Assembly: GCF_018991925.1 (NCBI RefSeq) | Contig: NW_024735503.1 | Location: 4,056,839 to 4,120,838, forward strand | DNA: 64,000 nucleotides | From: Homarus americanus | Taxonomy: Eukaryota > Arthropoda > Malacostraca > Decapoda > Nephropidae | Direction of reading: 5' to 3' | In this document: positions 24,703 through 36,479 of the stretch, in pieces | Layout: each line of letters begins with the position of its first letter | Numbering within the stretch: the stretch's first letter is position 1 | The notes under the pieces: model-generated | The model's input: the letters and a program-made list of their open reading frames with translations, nothing else | Databases searched by the model: none | What the model was told of the DNA's origin: nothing | Program-made: the position numbers and the translations under genes

Positions 24703-25190
24703 TAGCTCCGGGGCGCCTCACCTCCGGGTCCTAAACATAGAGGGCGAGGCGACGCCCCGGGGTCCCCAGGGGTCGGGACATACCAAGCGTTAAATTATGG
24801 ATACAACCCGGCCTGACCCGAGGCCCCCACCAGGAGCTCCTGATATCCATTTTATTCTCCTGATGCGGTGTGCTGGCTGGTGGGGGGGGGAGTGAGGATA
24901 GTCACGGCAGTAGTACGAGAAATGGTAGTATTAAGAGGCTATAAAAGTATAGTAGTAGTAGTAGTAGTCCACCGTGTTTTATCAATAACACGTAAAGCAC
25001 CAGAATAAACCCTAGAGAGAGAGACGACATAAGATTTAGCAAGAGACTGAGAGATGATAATTCTTCCAGTAACATGTACAGTAAGAGAGGCCAAGAGAGG
25101 CCAAGAGAGACCAGAGATACAGATGAACCTCACTAATTAAGATATTATACTAACAAATGAGGAAGGAATGATATCGAGAAAGGCAAGGAA
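24703..25190. other. Repeat-poor interval, possible conserved element
   Basis: GC-richer sequence at about 24750-24880 (contains GATACAACCCGGCCTGACCC and CTCCTGATATCCATTTTATT) has the look of constrained non-coding DNA, but only comparison can tell. A short (AGT)n lies at 24946-24969 and a triplicated CCAAGAGAGG/CCAAGAGAGA near 25090-25112. Confidence 0.35.
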
Positions 25191-25191
25191 C

Positions 25192-25252
25192 ACACCCACT
25201 CACCCACCCACCCACCCACCCACCCACCCACCAACCCACCCACCCGCTGCTC
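25192..25252. repeat. (CCCA)n microsatellite
   Basis: About 14 CCCA/CCAC tetramers with minor interruptions. Confidence 0.96.
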
Positions 25253-25780
25253 TTCCCCCCGGGCACATGCGATCACTGCCTCATTGCTCGTTCAGCCGCT
25301 ACAAAGTTACGGTAAATCAGGAAACACCATCAGGACTGAGGGGGATATATACTGTGCAGATCAGATGAGACACAGTGGATGATGATCTTGACACACAGAA
25401 AGTTGGACCATCGGAGGAGAAGTGCGTGTCGGGAAGGTCATAACATCACGAACTACCTGACGAAGGACGACTCAGATAAAGGAGGAGCACATGACACCCC
25501 CATCAGGAGAACACCGACGGAGAACTAAGACAAGAATAAACACCAAACGAAGACAAAAATAAAGAAGTACAGATAACGACAAGACTAACTTACAAACATG
25601 AGAAAAAAGTCATCACTAAAAATCGCAAAGTCAAACCCCAAGATATTTAGTAAACAAGATGATTCACGTAAACAAAGGGAAAGTAAACAACGGAAACAAA
25701 TCATAAACAAACCAATAAAAACATAAAATGTTCAAAAACAATCACCATAATATTGACCCTAGAACCAGGTTGAGGCGCCG
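25253..25780. other. Low-copy spacer, nothing recognised
   Basis: About 530 bp of A-rich, non-repetitive DNA with no frame above about 40 codons after the leading repeat and no RNA-gene signature. Confidence 0.5.
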
Positions 25781-25816
<36 letters not shown>

Positions 25817-25838
25817 AGGAAGGAAGAAGTGTGTGTGG

Positions 25839-25869
<31 letters not shown>

Positions 25870-25887
25870 AAGGGAAGGAAGACGTGT

Positions 25888-25925
<38 letters not shown>

Positions 25926-25940
25926 GAAGGAAGAAGAGGT

Positions 25941-26016
<76 letters not shown>

Positions 26017-26122
26017 AAGGAAGACGTGTGTGTGTGTGTGTGTGGGGAGAGAGAGAGGAGAGTGTGTGTGGGAGAGAGAGAGAGGGAGAGAGAGAGAGAA
26101 GGAAGGAAGATGTGTGTGTGTG

Positions 26123-26156
<34 letters not shown>

Positions 26157-26259
26157 AGGAAGGAAGACGTGTGTGTGTGTGTGTGTGTGGTGGAGAGAGA
26201 GAGAGAGAGAGAGAGAAGGAAGGAAGACGTGTGTGTGTGTGTGTGGGGAGGAGGGGGGG

Positions 26260-26314
<55 letters not shown>

Positions 26315-26382
26315 AGGAAGGAAGAGTGGTGGGAGAGAGAGGAGAGAGAAGGAAGGAAGAAGGTGTGTGTGTGTGTGTGACA
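25781..26382. repeat. Compound (GA)n/(GT)n minisatellite
   Basis: About ten higher-order units, each (GT)n then (GA)n then GAAGGAAGGAAGA. The block boundary GGAAGACGTGTGTG is conserved although the dinucleotide runs vary in length. Confidence 0.96.
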
Positions 26383-26474
26383 GTACCTTGTCTCACCACA
26401 CCAGCCTCCACACAATGAGCCCAGAGTCTCACCTGTCTCTCTCCTGTCATCTCTCCAGTTTGATGTGACGTCAG

Positions 26475-28545
26475 AGACAAATGAGCTTCTTTCGTCTCTC
26501 ATCAATCTCTCTCTATCTCTTTGTTTCATCATCTATCTCTCCTGCCATTCCTGTCTCCCCATCTCTCATCTATCTCTTCACCATCTTCCTCGTCTCTCGT
26601 CTCTTCACTCTCTCCTCGTCTCTCATCTCTCTCTCTCCTCGTCTCTCATCTCTTTCTATTTCGTCTCTCATCTCTCTCTCTCTCATCTATCTCTTCGTTA
26701 TCTGTCTCGTCTCTTCTCTCTCACCTCTCTCCTCGCCCTCTATCTCTCTCTCCCGTCTCTCATCTCTCTTCATCTCCTCGTCTCTCATCTCTTCTATTCT
26801 CCTCGTCTCATCCTCTCTCTCTCCTCGTCTCTCTCCCCATCTCCCTCGTCTCCTCGTCTCATCTTCATTTCGCCCCTCATCTCCGTCTCTCCCATCTCCG
26901 TCTCATCTCTCTCATCTCCTCGTCTCTTTCATCTCTATCCCCTCGTCTCTCATCTATCTCTCTCCTCGCCCTCATCTCTCCTCGTCTTCTCTCTCTCCTC
27001 GTCTCTCTCTCTCTCCTCGTCTCCTCATCTATCTCATCTCCTCGTCTCTCTCTCTCTCTCTCATCTCTATCTCTCGTCTCATCTATCTCTCTCCTCGTCT
27101 CTCATCTCTCTCCTCGTCTCTCATCTCTCTCTATCTCCTGTCTCTCTCCTCGCCCTCATCTCTCATCTCCTGTCTCTCATCTCTTCATCTCCTCCCTCAT
27201 CTCTCTCTCATCTCCTCGCCTCATCCATCTCTCTCTCTCATCTTCTCGTCTCTTGTCTCTTCTTTCTCTATCTCCTTGTCTCTCATCTATCTCTTTCTAT
27301 CTCCTCGCCTCATCTATCTCTCTCATCTCCCTCGTCTCTCATCTTATCTCCCCAGTCCCCTGCCCTCATATTTATCCTCTCATCTCCTCGTCTCATCTCT
27401 CATCTCCTCGTCTCTCATCTCTCATCTCCTCGTCTCATCTCTCATCTCCTCGTCTCCCTCTATCTCCTCGTCTCCTCATCTATCTCTCTCATCTCCTCGT
27501 CTCATCTACTCTCTCTATCTCCTGTCTCTCCCATCTCCTCGTCTCTCATCTCTCATCTCCCCTCGTCTCTCATCCTCTCTCTCCTCTCTCATCTCTCATC
27601 TCCTCGTCTCTCATCTCATCTCCTCTCTCCCCTCATCTCTCCCTCTCTCTCTCATCTCTCGATTCTCCTGCCCTCTTCTCCTCGCCTCATCTCTCTCCTC
27701 GTCTCTCATCTCTCTATCTCCCTCGTCTCTCCTCTCTCTCTCTCTCATCTCCTCGTCTCTCATCTATCTCTCCTCTCATCTCCCTCGCCCTCATCTATCT
27801 CTCCTCCCTCTCATCTCTCTCATCTCCCCTCGTCTCTATTCTCTCTCTCCTCGTCTCTCTTCTCCCATCTCCTCGTCTCACTCTCATCCTCGTCTCCTCA
27901 TCTATCTCTTCTTCCCTCGCCTCATCTATCTCTCTATCTCCTCGCCTCATCTATCTCTATCTCCTCGTTCCTCATCTCTCATCTCCTGTCCCCTCATCTA
28001 TCTCTCCATCTCCCCGCCTCATCTATCTCTCTCTCCTCGTCTCTCTCTTCATCTCCCTGTCTCTCATCTCTCTCTCCTCGTCTCCTCATCTATCTCTGTC
28101 TCCCCGCCTCATCTATCTCTATCTCCGCCCTCATCTTCTCTCTCCTCGTCTCTCATCTCTCTCATCTCGTCTCTCATCTCTCTCCCCTCGTCTCATCTCT
28201 ATCTCCTCGTCTCTCATCTCTATCTCCTCGTCTCCTCTGTCTCCTCGCCCCATCTATCTCTCTATCTCCTCGCCCTCTTCTCTCTCTCTCTCATCTCTAT
28301 CTCCTCGTCTCTCATCTTCTCATCTCCCTCGCCTCATCTATCTCTCTCTCTCCTCTCTCTCTCTCTCTCCTCGTCTCTCATCTCTATCTCCTCGTCTCAT
28401 CTCTCTCTCCGTCTCTCATCTCTCTCTATCTCCTCGCTCTCATCTCTATCTCCTGCTCATCTATCTTCTGCCTCGCCTCATCTATCTCTATCTCTCGTCT
28501 CCTCTCTTCATCTCTCTCCTCATCTATCTTCTTTCCTCTTCTCTC
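26475..28545. repeat. CT-rich minisatellite CTCTCATCTCCTCGTCTCTC
   Basis: About 2.1 kb of units with cores CATCTCCTCGTCTCTCATCT and CATCTATCTCTCTC, 20-35 bp, strictly C/T-rich with scattered A and G. Three overlapping frames of about 700 codons are open because the repeat lacks stops in all three plus-strand frames, so none is evidence of a gene. Confidence 0.97.
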
Positions 28546-28634
28546 TGTCATCCACACCTTGAGAGAGGCTGTATTGTCATCCATCCTTATAACGTCTTTC
28601 ATCCGCACCTGGTGGCATGTGTGTGTCAGGGAGG

Positions 28635-28720
28635 CAGGTGGATGAGGGTGAGAGGGGGGATGAGGGAGGAGGGTGAGGGAGGAGGAGGGTGAGGGAGGGA
28701 GGAGGTGAGGGAGAGGTGTG
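28635..28720. repeat. GAGGGAGGAGG repeat
   Basis: Short G-rich tandem repeat of about 15 bp (GTGAGGGAGGAGG). Confidence 0.85.
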
Positions 28721-28734
28721 TTGTGTGAGCATAT

Positions 28735-28735
28735 G

Positions 28736-28804
<69 letters not shown>
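28735..28804. repeat. (GT)n microsatellite
   Basis: About 34 GT units, flowing directly into the decameric array. Confidence 0.97.
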
Positions 28805-28806
<2 letters not shown>

Positions 28807-29740
28807 ACTGTGTGACTGTATGTGAATGTGTGTGACTGTATGTGATGGTCAGACTGTATGTGACTGTGTGTATGTGACTGTATGTGACTGTATGTGACTG
28901 TGTGACTGTATGTGACTGTGTGTGACTGTATGTGACTGTGTGTATGTGACTGTATGCTGTGTGTGTGTGTGTGACTGTATATGACTGTGTGAGACTGTGT
29001 GTGACTGATGACTGTGTGTTACTGTATGACTGTATGTGACTGTGTGCTATGTGTGACTGTACAGTATATGACTGTCTGTTCTTGTGTGTGACTGTGTGAC
29101 TGTATGACTGTGTGTGTAGAACTGTGCATGACTGTGTATGACTGTATGTGAGTGTATATGACTGTGTATGCTGTATATGACTGTGTGACTGTGTATGATT
29201 GTATATGGCTGTATGTATTGTATATGACTGTATGTGACTGTATATGACTGTATATGACTGTATAACTGTATGTGACTAGCTGTATATGACTGTACGTGAC
29301 TATACATGACTATGTGACTGTATATGACTGTGTGACTGAATATGACTGTATATGACTGTATGAGACTGCATACGACTGTATATGACTGTATGTGACTGTA
29401 TATGACTGTGTGACTGTACGTGACTGTGTGACTGTATGTAACTGTATATGACTGTATATGACTGTGTATGACTGTATGTGACTGTATATGACTGTATGTG
29501 ACTGTATATAACTGTATGTGACTGTATGTGACTGTATATGACTGAATATGACTGTATATGACTGTATGTGACTGCATACGACTGTATATGACTGTATGTA
29601 ACTGTATATGACTGTATATGACTGTATGTGACTGTATGTGACTGTATATGACTGTATGTGACTGTATATGACTGTACATGACTATGTGACTGTTTAAGAC
29701 TTATATATGACTAAGGATATATATGACTGTTATGACTGAC
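28805..29740. repeat. 10-bp repeat TGACTGTATG/TGACTGTATA
   Basis: About 90 decamers, with TGTG-type variants to the left and TATA-type variants to the right. Occasional 8-bp or 12-bp units break the phase. Confidence 0.96.
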
Positions 29741-30483
29741 ACCTTGACTCCTTGTTCCGTCAGAATGTAATGACTGCTGGTGTACTGTATGTCTGGCTGG
29801 CAAATATTAAAGTCGGCTTTATATTCACAGGCAGACTTTAATAACACAGACACAATCCTGACAAGTTCTGTTAAACCTGTCCGTCTTGTCAGGGTTAGCT
29901 GATCAACACGAGGGGGGCAGCGCGAGTCTCTAACATCTCACCAACACGTGGAGTGAGGGATTACCTGAGTCAATCTGTGAGTTACAGACCCCTCATCTGT
30001 GGCCCCAAGGTGTGACCTTATTCCCCACCCCACCTCCCCACCCCCCGGTCTCTTAATTCCCTACCTGCATGTCTCCTCCTCAAGTGACGGCACCAGAGCC
30101 CCTCCATCATCACAACAAGTCACAATAACAAGGTTCATTTAGATCTATCACACCAGGTACAGATTGACGAGTAAAGGTGAGGGTGAGTTATCCTTTACTG
30201 GATCTGTTTACACTAGGACCAGTCAGTCAACCAACATTATGGTTAAAGATTGAGGTACTCGTCTCTGGTGGCGGCCATACAACCAGCTGAGGCAGGAAAA
30301 ACTCATAAAATGTGGGAAGGTTTTTGATAAGGCAAACAGAAAACTGGGTGGAGTGGGTGGAGTGGGCGGCCGGGGCGATGTGGCCTTGTGCGCCCAACAT
30401 CTGGAAAATCCAGCAGTTGATAACAACTACCCAGACCAGATAAAAACACAAGAACAACAAAATAAACGTGAAGACGACCAAAC
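29741..30483. other. Repeat-poor interval
   Basis: About 740 bp with two hairpins near its left end (annotated separately). Minus-strand frames of 67-84 codons at 30223-30481 show no recognised domain and overlap one another in different frames. No gene is called. Confidence 0.5.
29806..29893. other. Two adjacent inverted repeats (hairpins)
   Basis: First stem: ATTAAAGTCGGC (29806-29817) against GCAGACTTTAAT (29831-29842), 11 of 12 pairs, 13-nt loop. Second stem: CCTGACAAG (29857-29865) against CTTGTCAGG (29885-29893), 9 of 9 pairs, 19-nt loop. The two stems are 14 nt apart in repeat-poor DNA. Function is unknown. Confidence 0.7.
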
Positions 30484-31392
30484 GTAGTGTACGTGATGTG
30501 GGGCGTGGGGGTCATGTACGTGATGTGGGGCGTGGGGTCGTGTGCGTGATGAGGCGTGGGGTCGTGGTGTGATGTGGGAGTGGGGTCATGTACGTGATGT
30601 GGGGCGTGGGGTCATGTACGTGATGGGGCGTGGGGGTCATGTGTGATGTGGGGCGTGGGGTCGTGTACGTGATGTGAGGCGTGGGGTCATGTGCGTGATG
30701 GGCGTGGGGTCGTGTACGTGATGTGGGGCGTGGGGGTCATGCGTGATGTGGGGCGTGGGGTCGTGTACGTGATGTGGGCGTGGGGTCATGTACGTGATGT
30801 GGGGCGTGGGGTCGTGGTGGATGGTGGGGCGTGGGGGTCGTGTTGTATGATGTGGGGTGGGGTCGTGTACGTGATGTGGGCGTGGGGTCGTGTACGTGAT
30901 GTGAGGCGTGGAGGTCATGTACGTGATGTGGGGCGTGGGGTCGTGGTGTATGATGTGGGGCGTGGGGTCGTGTACGTGATGTGAGGCGTGGGGGTTAATG
31001 TACGTGATGCAGGCGTGGGGTCGTGTTGTATGATGTGGAGTGGGTCATTAGGTGATGTGGGGCGTGGGGTCGTGTACGTGATGTGAGGCGTGGGGGGCAT
31101 GCATGATGGGGCGTGGGGTCGTGGTGTATGTGGGGCGTTGGGGTCGGGGATATGATGTGGGGCGTGGGGTCGTGGACGTGATGGGGCGTGGGGGTCGGGG
31201 ATATGATGTGGGGGCGTGGGGGCGTGGGCTATGATGTGGGGTGGGGTTCGTGTACGTGATGTGGGCCGTTGGGGTCGTGTGCTATGATGTGGGGGTGGGG
31301 TCGTGTACGTGATATGGGGCGTGGGGTCGTGGGCTATGATATGGGACGTGGGGGTTCGTGGGCTATGATGTGGGGCGTGGGGGGTACATATA
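30484..31392. repeat. 26-bp GTGATGTGGGGCGTGGGGTC minisatellite
   Basis: Units read GTGATGTGGGGCGTGGGGTC plus GTGTAC. The end of the unit alternates between GTGTACGTGATG, ATGTACGTGATG and GTGGGCTATGATG, the last dominating the right side. About 35 copies. Confidence 0.95.
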
Positions 31393-31480
31393 ATTCATGT
31401 TTCTATAGAGGACGAAAGGGAAGAGATGGCCCGTAGTTATGACCGGGAAGGTGAAGGACAGAGTGAAGAGGACGAGTTGG

Positions 31481-31485
<5 letters not shown>

Positions 31486-31536
<51 letters not shown>
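31486..31536. repeat. (CT)n microsatellite
   Basis: About 25 CT units. Confidence 0.97.
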
Positions 31537-31538
<2 letters not shown>

Positions 31539-31867
31539 CATTTCCTTGGTCTATCCTTTCCTCCCACCTCTCCATCATCTTCCCTCCTCCCCATTCCCTT
31601 GGCTCGTCCTCCCCTCCCTCTACCTCCGCCCCCCTCCTTCAGGCGGAATTATATAAATGAAGGATTTGCATGGGTCAAGAACAACCGCAGGAGCCCCCGG
31701 CACCTGTGACCCCTCCTCCCCGCCTCCTCTACCCCCTCCTCCTCACCCCACCCCCGCCTCCCTCCCCACCCCCCCCCCCCCTCCACTCTCACCACCACCC
31801 CACCTCCACCAATGTTCCTCCAGGCTAGTGTTTTTACCTGGGCCAGAGGAGGCAGTAGAGTGAAGGG
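31537..31867. other. C-rich spacer
   Basis: CCCTCC-rich sequence with a 40-bp ordinary stretch at 31645-31690 carrying TATAAAT and an octamer (annotated separately). Confidence 0.6.
31652..31671 (+). promoter_or_regulatory. TATA-like box plus octamer ATTTGCAT, speculative
   Basis: TATAAAT at 31652-31658 lies 5 bp upstream of ATTTGCAT (31664-31671), the POU-domain octamer. No transcript or coding exon follows recognisably, so this may be chance. Confidence 0.15.
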
Positions 31868-32200
31868 TGGCCTGGGGAAGGGGTACAGCGCAGGGAAGGG
31901 GGTACAGCGCAGGAGAGGGGTACAGTGCAGGGAGGGTACAGCACAGGGAAGGGGTACAGTGCAGGAAGGGGTACAGCGCAGGGGAAGGGGTGCGCAGGGA
32001 AGGGGTACAGCGGGAGAGGTGCAGTGAGGGGTACAGCACAGGGAAGGGTACAGTGCAGGGGAAGGTAGCGCAGGGGGATCAGCGCAGGAAGGGTACAGCA
32101 CAGGGAAGGGGTACAGCGCAGGAAGGGTACAGCGCAGAGGATACAGCGTAGGAAGGGTACAGCACAGGAAGGGGTAGCAGCGCAGGAAGGAGGGTACAGC
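31868..32200. repeat. 18-bp minisatellite GGGAAGGGGTACAGCGCA
   Basis: About 18 copies with CGCA/CACA/TGCA variants and frequent single-G losses. Confidence 0.95.
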
Positions 32201-32337
32201 ACTTGCACAATAGCTCAGTCTCTCTTAGCACGAATAATAGCTGTGTCGGTAGTTGACCTCACCACAGCCTCCCAAGTCCCTTTACCTGGGTGTCCCCGCT
32301 CACACGACACAACATTACACAGATTTTTTCTATTCAG

Positions 32338-32415
<78 letters not shown>

Positions 32416-32418
32416 TGT

Positions 32419-32461
<43 letters not shown>
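32338..32461. repeat. (GT)n microsatellite
   Basis: About 60 GT units with one GTGGTGTGG interruption at about 32413-32421. Confidence 0.98.
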
Positions 32462-32464
<3 letters not shown>

Positions 32465-32524
32465 GAATAGAACACTACACATTTTCGTGGTATCATATAA
32501 AGAACCTAACCTACCTCTAACCTG

Positions 32525-32740
32525 TGGGAGGCAAGAGTAGGAGGAGGACAGGAAAGAGGAAGATAGAATAGGATGAGGGAGGTAGGAGGAGGGGAAGAGG
32601 AGGAGGAGGAAGACAGAGTAGGAAGAGGGAGACAAAAGGATGAGACAGAAAGGACACAGAGAGGAAGAGGAAGAAAGACAGGAGGAGGGAGACAGACAGG
32701 AGGAGGAAGACAGGAGGGAAAATAGAAGACAGGAAATCGA
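32525..32740. repeat. Purine-rich GGAGGAAGACAGGA repeat
   Basis: Degenerate A/G-rich repeat with ACAGGAGGAGG and GACAGAGTAGGA motifs. It is preceded by AACCTAACCTACC (about 32503). Confidence 0.8.
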
Positions 32741-32835
32741 TGGAGGCACACACATGGCCACCTGTTGCCTCACACGGCGGTGACGTGTTCCCAAAACTTC
32801 CTTATTTTCTCCTCGTCCTCCAAGAGTTTACCCAG

Positions 32836-33047
32836 ACACGTCACGTCACCCGGGCAGCTGTGACGTGTTGGTGTCCACACTCTAGGTCACCACACGTCAC
32901 TGGGTCACCCGGGCAGCTGTGACGTGTTGGTGTCCACTCTAGGTCACCACGTCACTGGGTCACCAGGCAGCTGTGACGTGTTGGTGTCCACACTAGGTGT
33001 CACCACACGTCACTGGGTCACCAGACAGCTGGCGTGTTGGTGTCCAT
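32836..33047. repeat. About 55-bp tandem repeat, four copies, rich in regulatory-type motifs
   Basis: Each copy contains CACGTCAC, GGGTCACC, CAGCTGTGACGTG and TTGGTGTCCAC, with TAGGTCACC in the links. Several resemble binding motifs: CGTCA (CREB/ATF half-site), GGGTCA and AGGTCA (nuclear-receptor half-sites) and CAGCTG (E-box). The fourth copy has lost GTGAC from the centre. Confidence 0.92.
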
Positions 33048-33084
33048 GAGTTCCATATTAAATATCCTTCAATTCCACTCCGCT

Positions 33085-33400
33085 GGCCTCACACACCTCC
33101 ACCTGGCCTCTCACACCTCCACCTGGCCTCACGCACCTCCTGGCCGCTCACACCTCCACCTGGCCTCTCACACCTTCACCTGGCCTCTCACACCTCCACC
33201 TGGCCTCCACACACACCTCCACCTGGCCTCACACACCTCCTGGCCTCTCCACCTCCACCTGGCCTCACACACATCCACCTGGCCTCCCACACACATCCAC
33301 CTGGCCTCTCACACCTCCACCTGACCTCACACCTCCCACCTGGCCTCACACCTCCACCTGGCCTCTCACACCTCCACCTGGCCTCACACACATCCAGCTC
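33085..33400. repeat. 20-bp minisatellite CTCACACCTCCACCTGGCCT
   Basis: About 15 units. Each retains CCACCTGG apart from a few truncated ones lacking CCACC. Confidence 0.94.
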
Positions 33401-33534
33401 TGGTCGGAGGTAAAACAAACGTCAAGTGTTGGTAAAGGAAGTAATCCTTAATACCATAATATCTCTTGCAAATGCTCATAAATCTTTGTAAATCTCCCCC
33501 ATAAATCCTGTACACAGTTATTTTGTAATCCACA

Positions 33535-33681
<147 letters not shown>

Positions 33682-33831
33682 AGAAACCACACTTCACGGT
33701 ATGTATTGATTCCCTGTTTGAGTTCATCTCGTGAGTCTTTACATTAAACTATACCAATTATTTCAGTAACTTATCCACTGAAAGAGATTAACTATACATC
33801 AGCTTCAAGATGTTCTCCGTAAAGCTTCAAT

Positions 33832-35972
33832 AATACACACCTGTACAAGCACTAAAACACACCTGTACAAGCAGTAATACACACCTGTACCAGCACTATC
33901 ACCTGTACAAGCAGTAATACACACCTGTACAAGTACTAACACCTGTACAAGCACTAAAACACACCTGTACAAAGCAGTAATACACACCTGTACCAACACT
34001 AATACACACCTGCACAAGCAGTAATACACACCTGTACAAGTACTAACACCTGTGCAAGCAGTAATACACACCTGTACAAGCACTAATACACACCTGTACC
34101 AACACTAATACACACCTGAACAAGCACTAATACACACCTGTACAAGCACTAATACACACCTGTACCAGCACTAATACACACCTGTACCAGCACTAATACA
34201 CACCTGTACAAGCACTAATACACACCTGTACCACTATACACACCTGTACAAGCAGTAATACACACCTGTGCAGGCAGTAATACACCTGTACAAGCAGTAA
34301 TACACACCTGTGTAGCACTAATACACCCTGTGACACTAACACACACCTGTACAAGCAATATACACACCTGTACAAGCAGTAATACACACCTGTACAAGCA
34401 GTACACAGCTATACAAGCACACACCTGTACAAAGCAGTACACACACCTGTACAAGCACTATTACACACCTGTACAAGCAGCACACACACCTGTACCAGCA
34501 CTAACACACACACCTGTGCAAGCACCAACACACACCTGTACCAGCACTAACACACACCTGTACCAGCACTAACACACACCTGTACCAGCACCACACACCT
34601 GTACCAGCACTCAACACACACCTGTACCAGCACTAACACACACCTGTACCAGCACTAACACACACCTGTACCAAGCACTAACACACACCTGTACAAGCAC
34701 TAACACACCCATGTACCAGCACTAACACACCTGTACCAGCACTAACACACACCTGTAAGCACTAATACACACCTGCCAGCACTAACACACACCTGTACCA
34801 GCACTAACACACACCTGTACCAGCACTAACACACACCTGTACCAGCACTAACACACACCTGTACCAGCACTAACACACACCTGTACCCAGCACTAACACA
34901 CCTGTACCACACTAACACACACCTGTACCAGCACTAACACACACCTGTACCAGCACTAACACACACCTGTACCAGCACTACACACACCTGTACCAGCACT
35001 AACACACACCTGTACCAGCACTAACACACACCTGTACCAGCACTAACACACACCTGTACCCAGCACTAACACACACCTGTACCCACTAACACACACACCT
35101 GTACCAGCACTAACACACACCTGTACCAGCACTAACACACACCTGTACCAGCACTAACACCACCCAGCACCCATACACACCTGTACCAGCACTAACACAC
35201 ACCTGTACCAGCACTACACACACCTGTACCCAGCACTAACACACACCTGTACCAGCACTAACACACACCTGTACCAGCACTAACACACACCTGTACCAGC
35301 ACTAACACACACCTGTACCAGCACCAACACACACCTGTACCAGCACTAACACACACCCGTAACCACCAACACACACCTGTACCAGCACTAACACACACCT
35401 GTACCAGCACTAACACACACCTGTACCAGCACTAACACACACCTGTACCAGCACTAACACACACCTGTACCAGCACTAACACACACCTGGTACCAGCACT
35501 AACACACACCTGTACCAGCACTACACACCCAGCCCAGCACTAACACACACCTGTACCAGCACTAACACACACCTGTACCACACCAACACACACCTGTACC
35601 AGCACTAACACACACCTGTACCAGCACTAACACACACCTGTACCCAGCACCACACACACCTGTACCAGCACTAACACACACCTGTACCAGCACTAACACA
35701 CACCTGTACCAGCACTAACACACACCTGTACCAGCACTAACACACACCTGTACCAGCACTAACACACACCTGTACCAGCACTAACACACACCTGTACCAG
35801 CACTAACACACACCTGTACCAGCACTAACACACACCTGTACCAGCACTAACACACCTGTACCAGCACAACACACACCACCAGCACTAACACACACCTGTA
35901 CCAGCACTAACACACACCTGTACCAGCACTAACACACACCTGTACCAGCACTAACACACACCTGTACAAGCA
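33832..35972. repeat. 22-bp minisatellite CACACCTGTACCAGCACTAA
   Basis: Roughly 95 units. The left third (to about 34450) is mainly ACAAGCAGTAAT/ACAAGCACTAAT with heterogeneous lengths; the right two thirds are homogenised ACCAGCACTAAC. Nearly every unit keeps CACCTGT. The last unit returns to the ACAAGCAGTAAT form at 35967. Confidence 0.97.
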
Positions 35973-36479
35973 GTAATAGCGATCACTACCTAGACAACAA
36001 CTACGTCTACAGCCTCGTATGATATTTTTTCTTATTTTAATTGAAACATGATATTCTACCAGTGTATGTCTGTCTGTCTGTGGCTGTCCTACACGAAGTC
36101 TCCCTCATGAACGACGTGTTGACGACTGTGCCCTCAACACACGTCGCCCCTACTCACCTGTCGTCGCCCCCCCCCCCTCTGACACCTGTCCAGCCGTCAA
36201 CATAGCAAAATAATATCCAACTTTTCTAGATATATCAGGTTTTGTGTCTCATCTCTACCTTTCATTACCTCCCCACCCCTACCCCCTGTCCGTCCTCTGT
36301 GCTCCCGTAGTAGGCTTCTCTCCCCTTGTTAGCAGCTGGTTATTCTCCTCCTTCTGTCTCTGTTCTCCCTACCACGGCTCTCGTTCTCCTCCCTGTCCCT
36401 CGTCACCGACCTGTCTATTGTACCGTCCATCACTGTCACTCGAGTCTCACGCCTTTGTTGTGGTTGACGCTCTATGGTT
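35973..36479. other. Low-copy spacer
   Basis: About 500 bp of unremarkable sequence with a C-run at about 36167-36176. The apparent 391-codon frame starting at 36244 is driven by the following array. Confidence 0.5.

Noticed and set aside
26465..28692. Three overlapping frames of about 700 codons, Ser/Leu-rich
   Set aside because: All three plus-strand frames are open over the same CT-rich repeat, which is expected from composition and incompatible with a single real gene.
30223..30515. Minus-strand frames of 67-84 codons with a hydrophobic start (signal-peptide-like)
   Set aside because: Three frames overlap, their ends run into the GTGATGTGGGG array, and no splice site or domain supports any of them.
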